Notes under the pieces: generated by a model
The model's database searches: none
What the model was told of the DNA's origin: nothing
The model's input: the letters and a program-made list of their open reading frames with translations, nothing else
Made by a program: the position numbers and the translations under genes
From: Streptomyces sp. SLBN-31
GTDB lineage: Bacteria; Actinomycetota; Actinomycetes; Streptomycetales; Streptomycetaceae
Direction: 5' to 3'
NCBI RefSeq assembly: GCF_006715395.1
Contig: NZ_VFNC01000003.1
Coordinates: 558,001 to 622,000 of the forward strand
DNA length: 64,000 nt
Shown: positions 25,666-34,265 of the stretch, in pieces
How the letters are laid out: the number at the start of each line of letters is the position of its first letter
How positions within the stretch are numbered: the stretch's first letter is position 1

Positions 25666-28206
25666 ATGGCAACGACCACACCAGCCGGTGTGCGGGCTCA
25701 TGCCAAGCACGGGGGAGGCTCCGCCGAGCACGGCCCGATGACGCACCGGCAGATCATGGAGGCGCTCTCCGGTCTGCTGCTCGGCATGTTCGTGGCGATC
25801 CTGTCGTCGACGATCGTCTCCAACGCCCTGCCGCACATCATCAGCGACCTCGGCGGCGGCCAGTCCGCCTACACCTGGGTCGTCACCGCCGCCCTGCTGT
25901 CGATGACCGCGGCCACTCCCCTGTGGGGCAAGCTCGCCGACCTCTACAGCAAGAAGGCCCTCGTCCAGATAGCCCTGGTCATCTACGTCCTGGGCTCCAT
26001 GGCGGCCGGCCTGTCGCAGAACTCCGGCATGCTGATCGCCTGCCGTGTCGTCCAGGGCATCGGCGTCGGCGGTCTGTCGGCCCTCGCCCAGATCGTCATG
26101 GCCGCGATGATCTCGCCGCGTGAGCGCGGCCGTTACTCCGGCTACCTCGGCGCCACCTTCGCCGTCGCCACCGTCGGCGGCCCGCTGCTCGGCGGCGTCA
26201 TCACCGACACCTCGTGGCTGGGCTGGCGCTGGTGCTTCTACGTCGGCGTCCCCTTCGCCGTCATCGCGTTGATCGTCCTGCAGAAGACCCTGCACCTGCC
26301 CGTGGTCAAGCGGGAGGTCAAGGTCGACTGGGGCGGCGCCACCGCCATCGCCGCCGCCGTCTCGCTGCTGCTGGTCTGGGTCACCTTCGCCGGTGACAAG
26401 TACGACTGGCTGTCGTGGCAGACGTACAGCATGGTCGGCGGTTCGATCCTGCTCGGCGCGCTCTTCGTGCTGATCGAGTCCAGGGCGAGCGAGCCGATCA
26501 TCCCGCTGCGCCTGTTCCGCAACCGCACCATCACGCTGGCGTCCCTGGCCTCGATGTTCGTCGGCATCGCGATGTTCGCGGGCACGGTGTTCTTCAGCCA
26601 GTACTTCCAGCTGGCCCGCGACAAGTCCCCGACGATGTCCGGCGTGCTGACCATCCCGATGATCGGCGGACTGTTCGTCTCCTCGACCGTCTCCGGGCAG
26701 TTCATCACCCGCACCGGCCGCTGGAAGGCCTGGCTGGTCAGCGGTGGCGTCCTGGTGACCGCCGGACTGGGCCTGCTCGGCACCATCCGGTACGACACGG
26801 CCTACTGGAAGATGTCGATCTTCATGGCACTGCTGGGTCTAGGCATCGGCATGATGATGCAGAACCTGGTGCTGTGCACGCAGAACCAGGTCGACCCGAG
26901 CGACCTCGGCTCGGCCAGCTCCACGGTCACCTTCTTCCGTTCCCTCGGCGGCGCGGTCGGCGTCTCCGCCCTCGGCGCGGTCATGGCCCACCGGATCACC
27001 CACTACGTCAAGGACGGCGTCGCCGCTCTCGACCCGCAGTACCGGGCCGCGCTGGCCGGCTCCAGCTCGTCCACGGACACCATTCCGGACATGGACAAGC
27101 TGCCGGCGCCCATCCGCACCCTCATGGAGAGCGCCTACGGGCACGGCATCGCCGACGTCTTCATGATCGCCGGCGCCCTCGCGGCCATCGCGTTCTTCAT
27201 CACCCTGTTCATCAAGGAGGTCCCGCTGCGGACCAAGGGCGCCCTGGCGCAGGCGGCGAGCGGGACGGAGACCCCGGCCGACGCGGAGGCCGCCCCGGCC
27301 ACCGCCGAGGCTCCCGCCCAGACCCCTGCCGCCGAGCACGTCCCGAGCTGGGCCGTGGCCTCCGACCCGGAGGCCACCGACGACGGCACGCGGCGGCTCG
27401 CCGCCGTGGCGACCATCGCCCGCCCCGAGGAGCCGGCCGGCTCCGGCGGCATCCCGGTGCGCGGCTTCGTGCGCGGCAACGAGAGCGCGCCCGTCCCGCA
27501 GGCCGCCGTCACCCTGATCTCGCTGGCCGGGCGACAGCTGGGCCGGTCGGTGACGCAGGCCGACGGTTCCTACGCGGTCGATGCGCCGAGCGTCGGCTCC
27601 TACGTCCTGATCGCCTCCGCCGACGGGTTCCAGCCGCAGGCCTCCACCGTCGTGGTGAACGGCGAGCCGGTCTCGTACGACGTCCTGCTCAGCGGCACCA
27701 GCGGGCTGAGCGGTGTGGTGCGGGCCGCCGACGGCGCGCTGCCCGTCAAGGACGCGATGGTCATCGTGACCGATGTGCGCGGGGATCTGCTGGCCACCGG
27801 CAACACCGGTGAGCAGGGCGAGTTCTCCTTCGCGGAGCTGGTGCCTGGTGCCGTGACCGTCGCGGTGAACGCCGCCGGGTTCCGGCCGCGCGCGCTGCCC
27901 GTCGAGGTCGGCGGCACCGGGGTCACCCGGATCGAGATCGACCTGGACTCCGGGGCCCAGCTCCAGGGCGTCGTCCGGGCGCCGCACGGACCGCTGGCCG
28001 ACGCACGGGTCACCCTCGTGGACGCGGCCGGCAACGTGGTCGGCACCGCCACCACCGGGTCGGACGGGGCGTACGCCTTCACCGACCTGAACAGCGGCGA
28101 GTACACGGTCATCGCGACGGGCTACCCGCCGGTCGCCACCGCGCTCACCGTGAACGGCCGTGGCGTCGACGACCACGACATCGAACTGGCCCACCCGGCC
28201 GAATAG
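25666..28206 (+). CDS. DHA2-type MFS exporter with three C-terminal carboxypeptidase-regulatory-like domains
   Basis: 846 aa. Residues about 30-525 form a 14-helix EmrB/QacA-type proton antiporter with motif A variant GKLADLYSKKALVQI and motif C region VGGPLLGG. An Ala/Pro/Glu-rich linker follows (about 525-590). Three about 83-residue beta-sandwich repeats close the protein, each with the pattern DG(S/E)(Y/F)...L..G.Y.V...A.GF. With 14 helices both ends should be cytoplasmic, so the sandwiches would face the cytosol, unusual for this domain. The downstream YceI protein carries the same domain at its N-terminus and has no signal peptide. Confidence 0.92.
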   Translation: MATTTPAGVRAHAKHGGGSAEHGPMTHRQIMEALSGLLLGMFVAILSSTIVSNALPHIISDLGGGQSAYTWVVTAALLSMTAATPLWGKLADLYSKKALVQIALVIYVLGSMAAGLSQNSGMLIACRVVQGIGVGGLSALAQIVMAAMISPRERGRYSGYLGATFAVATVGGPLLGGVITDTSWLGWRWCFYVGVPFAVIALIVLQKTLHLPVVKREVKVDWGGATAIAAAVSLLLVWVTFAGDKYDWLSWQTYSMVGGSILLGALFVLIESRASEPIIPLRLFRNRTITLASLASMFVGIAMFAGTVFFSQYFQLARDKSPTMSGVLTIPMIGGLFVSSTVSGQFITRTGRWKAWLVSGGVLVTAGLGLLGTIRYDTAYWKMSIFMALLGLGIGMMMQNLVLCTQNQVDPSDLGSASSTVTFFRSLGGAVGVSALGAVMAHRITHYVKDGVAALDPQYRAALAGSSSSTDTIPDMDKLPAPIRTLMESAYGHGIADVFMIAGALAAIAFFITLFIKEVPLRTKGALAQAASGTETPADAEAAPATAEAPAQTPAAEHVPSWAVASDPEATDDGTRRLAAVATIARPEEPAGSGGIPVRGFVRGNESAPVPQAAVTLISLAGRQLGRSVTQADGSYAVDAPSVGSYVLIASADGFQPQASTVVVNGEPVSYDVLLSGTSGLSGVVRAADGALPVKDAMVIVTDVRGDLLATGNTGEQGEFSFAELVPGAVTVAVNAAGFRPRALPVEVGGTGVTRIEIDLDSGAQLQGVVRAPHGPLADARVTLVDAAGNVVGTATTGSDGAYAFTDLNSGEYTVIATGYPPVATALTVNGRGVDDHDIELAHPAE

Positions 28207-28216
28207 TTCGACAACC

Positions 28217-28286
28217 CCGGCCCGTGGCTGACGGTGTGCGTACTCCGAGCGGAGGTGCGCGGCCGGTGCCACGGGCCGGTTTCTTT
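28217..28286 (+). terminator. Hairpin with T-rich tail between the MFS and YceI genes
   Basis: CCGGCCCGTGGC (28217-28228) pairs with GCCACGGGCCGG (28268-28279), followed by TTTCTTT. It may end the MarR-MFS transcript or attenuate read-through into the YceI gene. Confidence 0.65.
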
Positions 28287-28318
28287 GAGACCACTTTGCA
28301 CCGCAGGGAGAAAACGGG

Positions 28319-29140
28319 ATGGGACTAAGCGCGAGGATCCGGACACGGGACGGATGGGCCGTGTCGCACGCGGTCGTCACGGTGACCGACATGACCGGCA
28401 CGCAGGTGCTGCGCGCCGAGGCGGACGCCGAGGGGGCCGTGCGGGACACGACGACGCTGGCCCCCGGGCCGTACGTCGTGATCGTCACCGCCGTCGGGTA
28501 CGCGCCCACCGCCTCCACGGCGATCGTCACCGCGAGCGGCCGGGCCGAGCTGGGCCCGGTGACGCTGGCACGGCAGGGCGGCACCGAGCTGCCGCCGCCC
28601 GGACCGTGGACCGTGGACCCGGCGCACTCGTCCGTGGCCGCGGTCGCCCAGCACCTGGGCATCTCCAGCGTCCGCGGACGCTTCACCGACTTCTCGGCGC
28701 GGCTCGAGATCGCCCCGGACGAGGTGGAGAAGTCGAGCGTGGAGGCCGTGATCCGGGCCGCGTCCATCGACACGGGCAACGGCATGCGCGACGACCACCT
28801 GCGCTCACCCGACTTCCTGAACGTGGAGCGGTTCCCGGAGATCACCTACCGGTCCACGGGTCTGATGGCGGCCGGTTCGGACCGGTGGACGGTGCACGGG
28901 GAACTGACGCTCCACGGAGTCGTCCGGCCGGTCGACCTGGACCTGGCCTACCTGGGCACGGGCGCCGACCCGTGGGGCGGCACGCGGGCCGCCTTCCGCG
29001 CCACGACCGAGCTGCGGCGCGAGGACTTCGCCATGAACTACAACCAGGTCGTCCAGGCGGGGATCGCGGCGATCGGTGCGACACTGAAGGTGGAACTGGA
29101 CGTCCAGGCGGTACAGGGGGAGTCGCTCCCGCAAGGGTAG
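28319..29140 (+). CDS. Carboxypeptidase-regulatory-like domain fused to YceI
   Basis: 273 aa. Residues 1-85 are a beta-sandwich like those in the upstream exporter (VVTVTDMTGTQVLRAEAD ... GPYVVIVTAVGYAPTA). Residues about 95-268 are a YceI lipocalin-like domain (WTVDPAHSSVAAVAQHLG, DFLNVERFPEITYRS, ELTLHGVVRPVDLDL), a family known to bind polyisoprenoids or other lipids. Most YceI proteins are exported; this one has no signal peptide. Start ATG has CAGGGAG upstream. The shared domain suggests it hands a lipophilic ligand to the exporter. Confidence 0.9.
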   Translation: MGLSARIRTRDGWAVSHAVVTVTDMTGTQVLRAEADAEGAVRDTTTLAPGPYVVIVTAVGYAPTASTAIVTASGRAELGPVTLARQGGTELPPPGPWTVDPAHSSVAAVAQHLGISSVRGRFTDFSARLEIAPDEVEKSSVEAVIRAASIDTGNGMRDDHLRSPDFLNVERFPEITYRSTGLMAAGSDRWTVHGELTLHGVVRPVDLDLAYLGTGADPWGGTRAAFRATTELRREDFAMNYNQVVQAGIAAIGATLKVELDVQAVQGESLPQG

Positions 29141-29188
29141 GCACGCGGGGGACAGGCTGAGCGCGAGCCGGACGCCTAGGCTGGCGGC

Positions 29189-29662
29189 ATGGCACCGAAC
29201 ATCGCTACGAACACGTCCGTCTCCCGCGACGAGTTGCTGGACTTCGTACGGCCCCGGCATCGCGCGATCCTGCTGACGCGGCGGGCCGACGGCAGCCCGC
29301 AGGCCTCGCCGTTGACCTGTGGTGTGGACGACTCGGGGAGGATCGTCGTCTCGACGTACCCCGAGCGGGCCAAGACGCGCAACGCCAAGCGGGACGAGCG
29401 GGTCAGCCTCGTCGTGCTGAGCGACGACTGGAACGGGCCTTGGGTCCAGGTCGACGGCACCGCCGAGGTCATCGACGCGCCGGAGTCCGTGGAGCCCCTG
29501 GTGGAGTACTACCGCAACATCGCCGGCGAGCACCCGGACTGGGACGAGTACCGGGAGGCCATGCTGAAGCAGGGCAAGTCGATCATCCGGGTCACCCCGG
29601 AGCGGTGGGGCCCGGTCGCGACCGGCGGCTTCCCGGCCCGACTGGCCTCGCCGGACGCCTAG
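29189..29662 (+). CDS. PPOX-class F420-dependent oxidoreductase
   Basis: 157 aa split-barrel flavin/deazaflavin protein. RHRAILLTRRADGSPQASPL and GRIVVSTYPERAKTRNAKRD are typical of the F420-binding PPOX group (Rv1155-like); the end is RWGPVATGGFPARL. Substrate unknown. Convergent with the TetR gene, 12 nt apart. Confidence 0.85.
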   Translation: MAPNIATNTSVSRDELLDFVRPRHRAILLTRRADGSPQASPLTCGVDDSGRIVVSTYPERAKTRNAKRDERVSLVVLSDDWNGPWVQVDGTAEVIDAPESVEPLVEYYRNIAGEHPDWDEYREAMLKQGKSIIRVTPERWGPVATGGFPARLASPDA

Positions 29663-29674
29663 GGCCACATTCCT

Positions 29675-30436
29675 CTAGGACCCGGCGCGTTCCACCATCG
29701 CCTCGATTCCCGCCACCAGCAGGTCCAGGGCGAAGGTGAAGTCGCGGTCCCTCATCTCCTCCACCGTGTCACCGCCGCGGGCCGCCATGATCTCCTCGTT
29801 CTCCTTGACGATCTCGGCGGCCTCCGGGGAGCGCGTCACCGCGCTCATCGCGTGCCGGAAGTACTCGTCCTGGGTCATGCCGGCGGTGGCGCAGCGGGCG
29901 ATGAAGTGGCCCTCGATGGTGCCGAAGCCGTACACGAACTGGAAGACGGCGGAGATCGCGCCCGTGAGGCCCGGGACGGGCAGGCCCGTCTTGCGGATCA
30001 CCTGCTGGACGACCCGCGAGAAGGCGAGGGAGTTCGGGCCGATGTTCAGGAACGTTCCGGCCAGCGGGGACAGCCAGGGGTGGCGGACCAGGAGCGCGCG
30101 GTACTCCGTTGCCAGCGTGCGCAGTTGGTCCCGCCAGTCCTCCGCGGCCTCCGGGTCGGGCAGGATCAGCTCGCCGAAGGCCGCGTCGAGGGCGAGTTCG
30201 AGGAGGTCGTCCTTGGTGTCCACATACCAGTAGACGGACATCGCGGTGACGTTCAGCTCCGCGGCCAGCCGGCGCATCGAGAACTTGGCCAGCCCCTCGG
30301 CGTCCAGGAGACGGACGGTGGCCTCGGTGATGCGGTCGCGGTCCAGGCCGGACGGCTGGCCGCCGCGACCGCCCCGGCGCACCTTGCCCTCCAGCCAGAC
30401 GCTGGTCCGCGCCGCACGCTCAGCCGCCTTCACCAT
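29675..30436 (-). CDS. TetR-family regulator
   Basis: 253 aa with a basic N-terminal extension. The helix-turn-helix is FSMRRLAAELNVTAMSVYWYVDTKDDLL, followed by a C-terminal ligand domain of the TetR_C type (tetracycline-repressor-like). It lies 130 nt downstream of the drug-type MFS on the same strand and is the obvious candidate to bind the 38-bp palindrome at that gene's start. Confidence 0.88.
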   Translation of the reverse strand: MVKAAERAARTSVWLEGKVRRGGRGGQPSGLDRDRITEATVRLLDAEGLAKFSMRRLAAELNVTAMSVYWYVDTKDDLLELALDAAFGELILPDPEAAEDWRDQLRTLATEYRALLVRHPWLSPLAGTFLNIGPNSLAFSRVVQQVIRKTGLPVPGLTGAISAVFQFVYGFGTIEGHFIARCATAGMTQDEYFRHAMSAVTRSPEAAEIVKENEEIMAARGGDTVEEMRDRDFTFALDLLVAGIEAMVERAGS

Positions 30437-30503
30437 GGCGCACCTTCCTAGCCCTGTCCGACCCCACTGATCATGATGCTAGGCGGCGGCCGGCCTTCGG
30501 GCG

Positions 30504-30520
30504 TGCGGGGAACTGCGCGA
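30504..30520 (+). repeat. Second copy of the TGCGGGGAACTGCGCGA intergenic repeat core
   Basis: Identical to the core on the minus strand at about 18564-18580. It sits in the 130-nt gap between MFS and TetR. Confidence 0.55.
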
Positions 30521-30566
30521 TCATCCCCACACAACCGGCAGCCGCACGACGGCCCTGTCACCCGCG

Positions 30567-31967
30567 TCAGTGGGCGACAACCATCTCCGAGTCTGCCCGC
30601 TGAGCCCGCCGCAGCAACGCCGCCGCCACGAACCCGCCAAGCAGTACGGCCACGGCCCCCACCAACTGCCCGGTCCGCAGCCCTTCCGCCAGCCCTGCGG
30701 AGGAACCGAGCACGGCCCCGAGGACCGCGACCCCCAGCCCGTTCCCGAACTCCGCCAGCGTCCCGTTGATCCCGGCCCCCACCCCCGCCTTCTCCGGCGG
30801 GATCGAGCTCATGATCGCGTGCGCCATGGCGGGGTTGGCGATCGCGCAGCCCGCACCGATCAGCAGCAGCCCCGCCAGGGTCCCGGCGTAACCCCCGCCG
30901 TCCAGTACGGCGATGGCGACCAGGCCGCCCGCCATCAGCACCATCCCCGACGCGATGGACACCGGCGTGCCGAGCCTGCCCGCGCACTTCGCCGACAGTC
31001 CCGAGAAGTTGAGCGCGACGACGGTGAGCGCGAGCGGCGCCGTACGCAGGCCCGCTTCGAGGGGGCCGTATCCGAGGACGAGTTGCAGATGCTGGGTGAG
31101 CAGGAAGAGCGCCCCGCCCATGCCGAAGGTGATCAGCACCGCTCCGGTGACCGCCCCGGTGAACCGGCGGTCGCGGAAGAAGTGCGGGTCGAGCATGGGA
31201 TGCGGGATCCGGCTCTCCCAGGACGCGAACGCGCCCAGGAACAGGACCGCGACGGCCGCCGTCGACAGCACCCGGCCGGACGTCCACCCGTGCCCGGGAC
31301 CGGAGATGATCGCGAACACCAGCGAGGCCGTGCCGATCGTGGAGAGCAGCGCGCCGACCAGGTCGGGGCGGTCGCCCCGGGGGTTCCTGGACTCCGGTAC
31401 CAGGACCATGACGGCCACCAGGCCGAGCGCCACCACCGGCAGGTTGACCAGGAAGATCGCTCCCCACCAGAAGTGGTCGAGCAGGAAACCGCCGAGCAGC
31501 GGCCCCGCCGCGAAGCCCAGCGCGTTGACCGCCGCCCAGATGCCGATCGCCCTGGGCTGCTCCTCGGGCGTGAAGATCTGCATGGCGACGGCGAGAGTGG
31601 TGGTCAGCAGCAGCGCGCCGCCCACGCCCATGCCCGCCCGCGCCGCGATCAGCGGGCCGGTGCCGTCCGCCAGGCCGGCGGCCAGCGAGCCGATGCCGAA
31701 CAGGACCAGGCCGACGATCAGCATCTTCTTGCGGCCGTAGCGGTCCGCCGCGCTGCCTGCCGTGAGCAGCAGGCCGGACTGGACGAGCGAGTACGCGTTG
31801 ATCATCCACTGGATGTCGGAGGTCTCCGCGCCCAGTTCCCGGGTCAGGGAGGGGATGGCCACGTTCAGGACGGTGTTGTCGAGCAGCACGGTCAGCTGCG
31901 CGAGACAGATGACGCCGAGGATCAGCCAGCGCTGGGGGTGGCCCTGGGCACCCTGGGAAACGGACAT
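30567..31967 (-). CDS. Drug-type MFS transporter (DHA2, 14 helices)
   Basis: 466 aa proton-driven exporter. Helix 1 carries LTVLLDNTVLNVAIPS, motif A is GSAADRYGRKKMLI and motif C is GFAAGPLLGGFLL. The start taken is ATG 31967; GTG 31976 adds three residues. Neither has a Shine-Dalgarno sequence, because a perfect 38-bp palindrome abuts the ATG, so the message may be leaderless. Likely repressed by the downstream TetR. Confidence 0.9.
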   Translation of the reverse strand: MSVSQGAQGHPQRWLILGVICLAQLTVLLDNTVLNVAIPSLTRELGAETSDIQWMINAYSLVQSGLLLTAGSAADRYGRKKMLIVGLVLFGIGSLAAGLADGTGPLIAARAGMGVGGALLLTTTLAVAMQIFTPEEQPRAIGIWAAVNALGFAAGPLLGGFLLDHFWWGAIFLVNLPVVALGLVAVMVLVPESRNPRGDRPDLVGALLSTIGTASLVFAIISGPGHGWTSGRVLSTAAVAVLFLGAFASWESRIPHPMLDPHFFRDRRFTGAVTGAVLITFGMGGALFLLTQHLQLVLGYGPLEAGLRTAPLALTVVALNFSGLSAKCAGRLGTPVSIASGMVLMAGGLVAIAVLDGGGYAGTLAGLLLIGAGCAIANPAMAHAIMSSIPPEKAGVGAGINGTLAEFGNGLGVAVLGAVLGSSAGLAEGLRTGQLVGAVAVLLGGFVAAALLRRAQRADSEMVVAH

Positions 31968-32005
31968 GCTGTACACCGTATAGCCGTAGCTATACGGTGT
32001 ACAGC
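31968..32005. promoter_or_regulatory. Perfect 38-bp palindrome, candidate TetR operator
   Basis: GCTGTACACCGTATAGC (31968-31984) is exactly mirrored at 31989-32005 with a CGTA centre. It touches the MFS start codon. A TetR regulator gene lies in the same operon region. The arms are long enough for two repressor dimers. Confidence 0.75.
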
Positions 32006-32028
32006 GATGTTTTGGTCAGCCGCTCGGG

Positions 32029-34263
32029 TCAGCTGCTCGCCTTCTGCGTCAGGTCGTAGAAGGTGGCCGAACCCACCGTCACCTTCTTGAAGGTTTTCTC
32101 GACCCAGGAGGTGATCTGCGAGGACGTACCGCTGCTGCTGCCGCCCATGCCGCCGCCGGTGCCCGACGAGATGAAGTAGTGGATCTTCCCTTCCTTCACG
32201 TACTTCTGGAACTGGGCCGGCGTCGGGGACGGGTCGGTGCCGTTGAAGCCGCCGATCGCCATTACCGGGTCACCGGTGGAGAGCTGGTAACTCGCCGCGT
32301 TCTGGGCCCCGATGGCCGCCGCGACCCAGGTGTACTTCGAGGAGTCGGTCTCCAGCAGCTTCTTGGCCTGCGCGGAGACGCTCGCGCCGTTCAGCAGGCC
32401 GCCGACGCCACCGCCGCCGCCCATGCCGCCGCCGCCGACCGTCCGGCCGCCGCCCGGGAAGCCGTTGCCGTTCTGCTGGTTCTGGCCCGGCATTCCGCCA
32501 CCGGGGAAGCCGTTCCCGTTCTGCTGACCCTGTTGACCTTGCTGGCCCTGTTGGCCCTGCTGGTTCTGCTGGTTCTGCTGGCCCGGCATGCCACCGCCGC
32601 CGAAGCCGCCCCGCATGCCGCCACCGCCGCCGGGGCCGCCGCCCATCATGCTCGCGCCGGCCGGGCCGGCCGTCACGATGGAACCGGTGTGGCCCGTCTG
32701 CAGGGTGCTGAGGGTGTACGCCGTCGGGCCGGCCAGCGAGGCCACCAGGCCCACGGCCGCCGCCCCGAGGGCGAGTCGGCGGCTGACGCGGCCCGCGAAG
32801 ATCAGGCCGAGCGCGGCGGTCAGACCGCCGACGAGGATCAGGTACTTCAGCCAGGGGAGGTAGGTGGAGGTGCGGTTGAGCAGGACGTAGCTCCAGACCG
32901 CGCTCGCCACGACCGCGCCCGCGAGGGTGAGCGAGGCCCACATCTCCCTCCGCTTCTCCCACAGGATCCCGGCGCCCATGCCGATCACGGCCGCCATGTA
33001 GGGGGCGAGGGCCACGGTGTAGTACTGATGGAAGATGCCCGCCATGTAACTGAAGACGATCGTGGTCATCAGCAGCGAACCGCCCCAGACCAGGAACGAG
33101 GCCCGGGACACGGAGGTCCGCTTCAGTTTCCGCGTCGCCACCAGACCGCCGGCCAGCAGGATCAGCGCGGCCGGGAGCAGCCAGGAGATCTGGCCGCCGA
33201 CCTCGGAGTTGAACATGCGGTTCCAGCCGGTGGCGCCCCACATGCCGGTGCCGCCGCCTCCGCCACCGCCGCCGACGCTGCCGGTCTCGTCGCCGCTGAG
33301 GCGGCCGAGTCCGTTGTAGCCGAAGGTCAGCTCCAGGAAGCTGTTGTTCTGCGAACCGCCGATGTACGGGCGGGAGGCCGCCGGCCACAGTTCGACGATC
33401 GCCACCCACCAGCCGCCCGAGACCACCAACGCTGCCGTGGCGGCGGCCAGTTGACCGAAGCGCTTCTTCAGCGACACCGGCGCGCAGACCGCGTACACGA
33501 TCGCCAGCGGCGGCAGGATCAGGAAGGCCTGCAGGGTCTTGGCGAGGAACGCGAAGCCGATCGCGACACCGGCCCACAGCAGCCACTTCGTCCGGCCGTC
33601 CTCGACACCGCGGACCACGAAGTAGCAGGCGAGCGCCATCAGCAGCGCCAGCATGGCGTCCGGGTTGTTGAACCGGAACATCAGCGCCGCGACGGGAGTG
33701 AGCGCGAGCACCGCGCCCGCGATCAGACCGGCCCCGGGGCTGAACCGGCGGCGTACGGCCGCGTACACGACGGCGACCGCGCCGACGCCCATCAGGACCT
33801 CGGGGACCAGGATCGCCCAGGAGTTCAGACCGAAGATCCGCACCGACAGCTCCATGGGCCACAGGGAGGCCGGGGGCTTGTCGACGGTGATGGCGTTGCT
33901 CGCGTCCAGCGACCCGAAGAAGAAGGCCTTCCAGGACTTGCTGCCGGCCTGGACGGCCGCGGAGTAGAAGGAGTTGGCCCAGCCGGAGGCGCTCAGGTTG
34001 TAGAGGTAGAGCAGGCCGGTGGCGAGGAGCAGGCCCCAGAAGGCCGGACGGGCCCAGCGAGGATCCTCGGGGCGGCCCCGCCACAGTCCGCGGACGAAGG
34101 GCTGCTTCGGCTCGCCGGCCCCGGGGGCTGGGACGGCCGGCGGTGTCACGGGCTGCCGCACGGCCGACGGCGTCTCCTGCACGGCCGTCGTCGCTTCCGG
34201 CTCCCAGGAGGAGGGACCGGGGTTGCCTTCCCGGTGGGTCGGCCGGTGGTCATGGATGGTCAT
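32029..34263 (-). CDS. ArnT-like (GT39 family) membrane glycosyltransferase, YkcB-like
   Basis: 744 aa polyprenyl-phosphate-sugar-dependent glycosyltransferase. A Pro/Thr-rich cytoplasmic N-terminus is followed by about twelve membrane helices. The extracytoplasmic catalytic loop includes AITVDKPPASLW, with the conserved Asp. Residues about 545-640 are a low-complexity Gly/Gln/Asn/Met insert, then an extracytoplasmic C-terminal domain with AIGGFNGTDPSPT. It starts two bases after the GT2 gene, with GAGGGA upstream. With the GT2-GtrA protein it resembles the YkcC-YkcB pair of Bacillus. Confidence 0.9.
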   Translation of the reverse strand: MTIHDHRPTHREGNPGPSSWEPEATTAVQETPSAVRQPVTPPAVPAPGAGEPKQPFVRGLWRGRPEDPRWARPAFWGLLLATGLLYLYNLSASGWANSFYSAAVQAGSKSWKAFFFGSLDASNAITVDKPPASLWPMELSVRIFGLNSWAILVPEVLMGVGAVAVVYAAVRRRFSPGAGLIAGAVLALTPVAALMFRFNNPDAMLALLMALACYFVVRGVEDGRTKWLLWAGVAIGFAFLAKTLQAFLILPPLAIVYAVCAPVSLKKRFGQLAAATAALVVSGGWWVAIVELWPAASRPYIGGSQNNSFLELTFGYNGLGRLSGDETGSVGGGGGGGGTGMWGATGWNRMFNSEVGGQISWLLPAALILLAGGLVATRKLKRTSVSRASFLVWGGSLLMTTIVFSYMAGIFHQYYTVALAPYMAAVIGMGAGILWEKRREMWASLTLAGAVVASAVWSYVLLNRTSTYLPWLKYLILVGGLTAALGLIFAGRVSRRLALGAAAVGLVASLAGPTAYTLSTLQTGHTGSIVTAGPAGASMMGGGPGGGGGMRGGFGGGGMPGQQNQQNQQGQQGQQGQQGQQNGNGFPGGGMPGQNQQNGNGFPGGGRTVGGGGMGGGGGVGGLLNGASVSAQAKKLLETDSSKYTWVAAAIGAQNAASYQLSTGDPVMAIGGFNGTDPSPTPAQFQKYVKEGKIHYFISSGTGGGMGGSSSGTSSQITSWVEKTFKKVTVGSATFYDLTQKASS

Positions 34264-34265
34264 CG

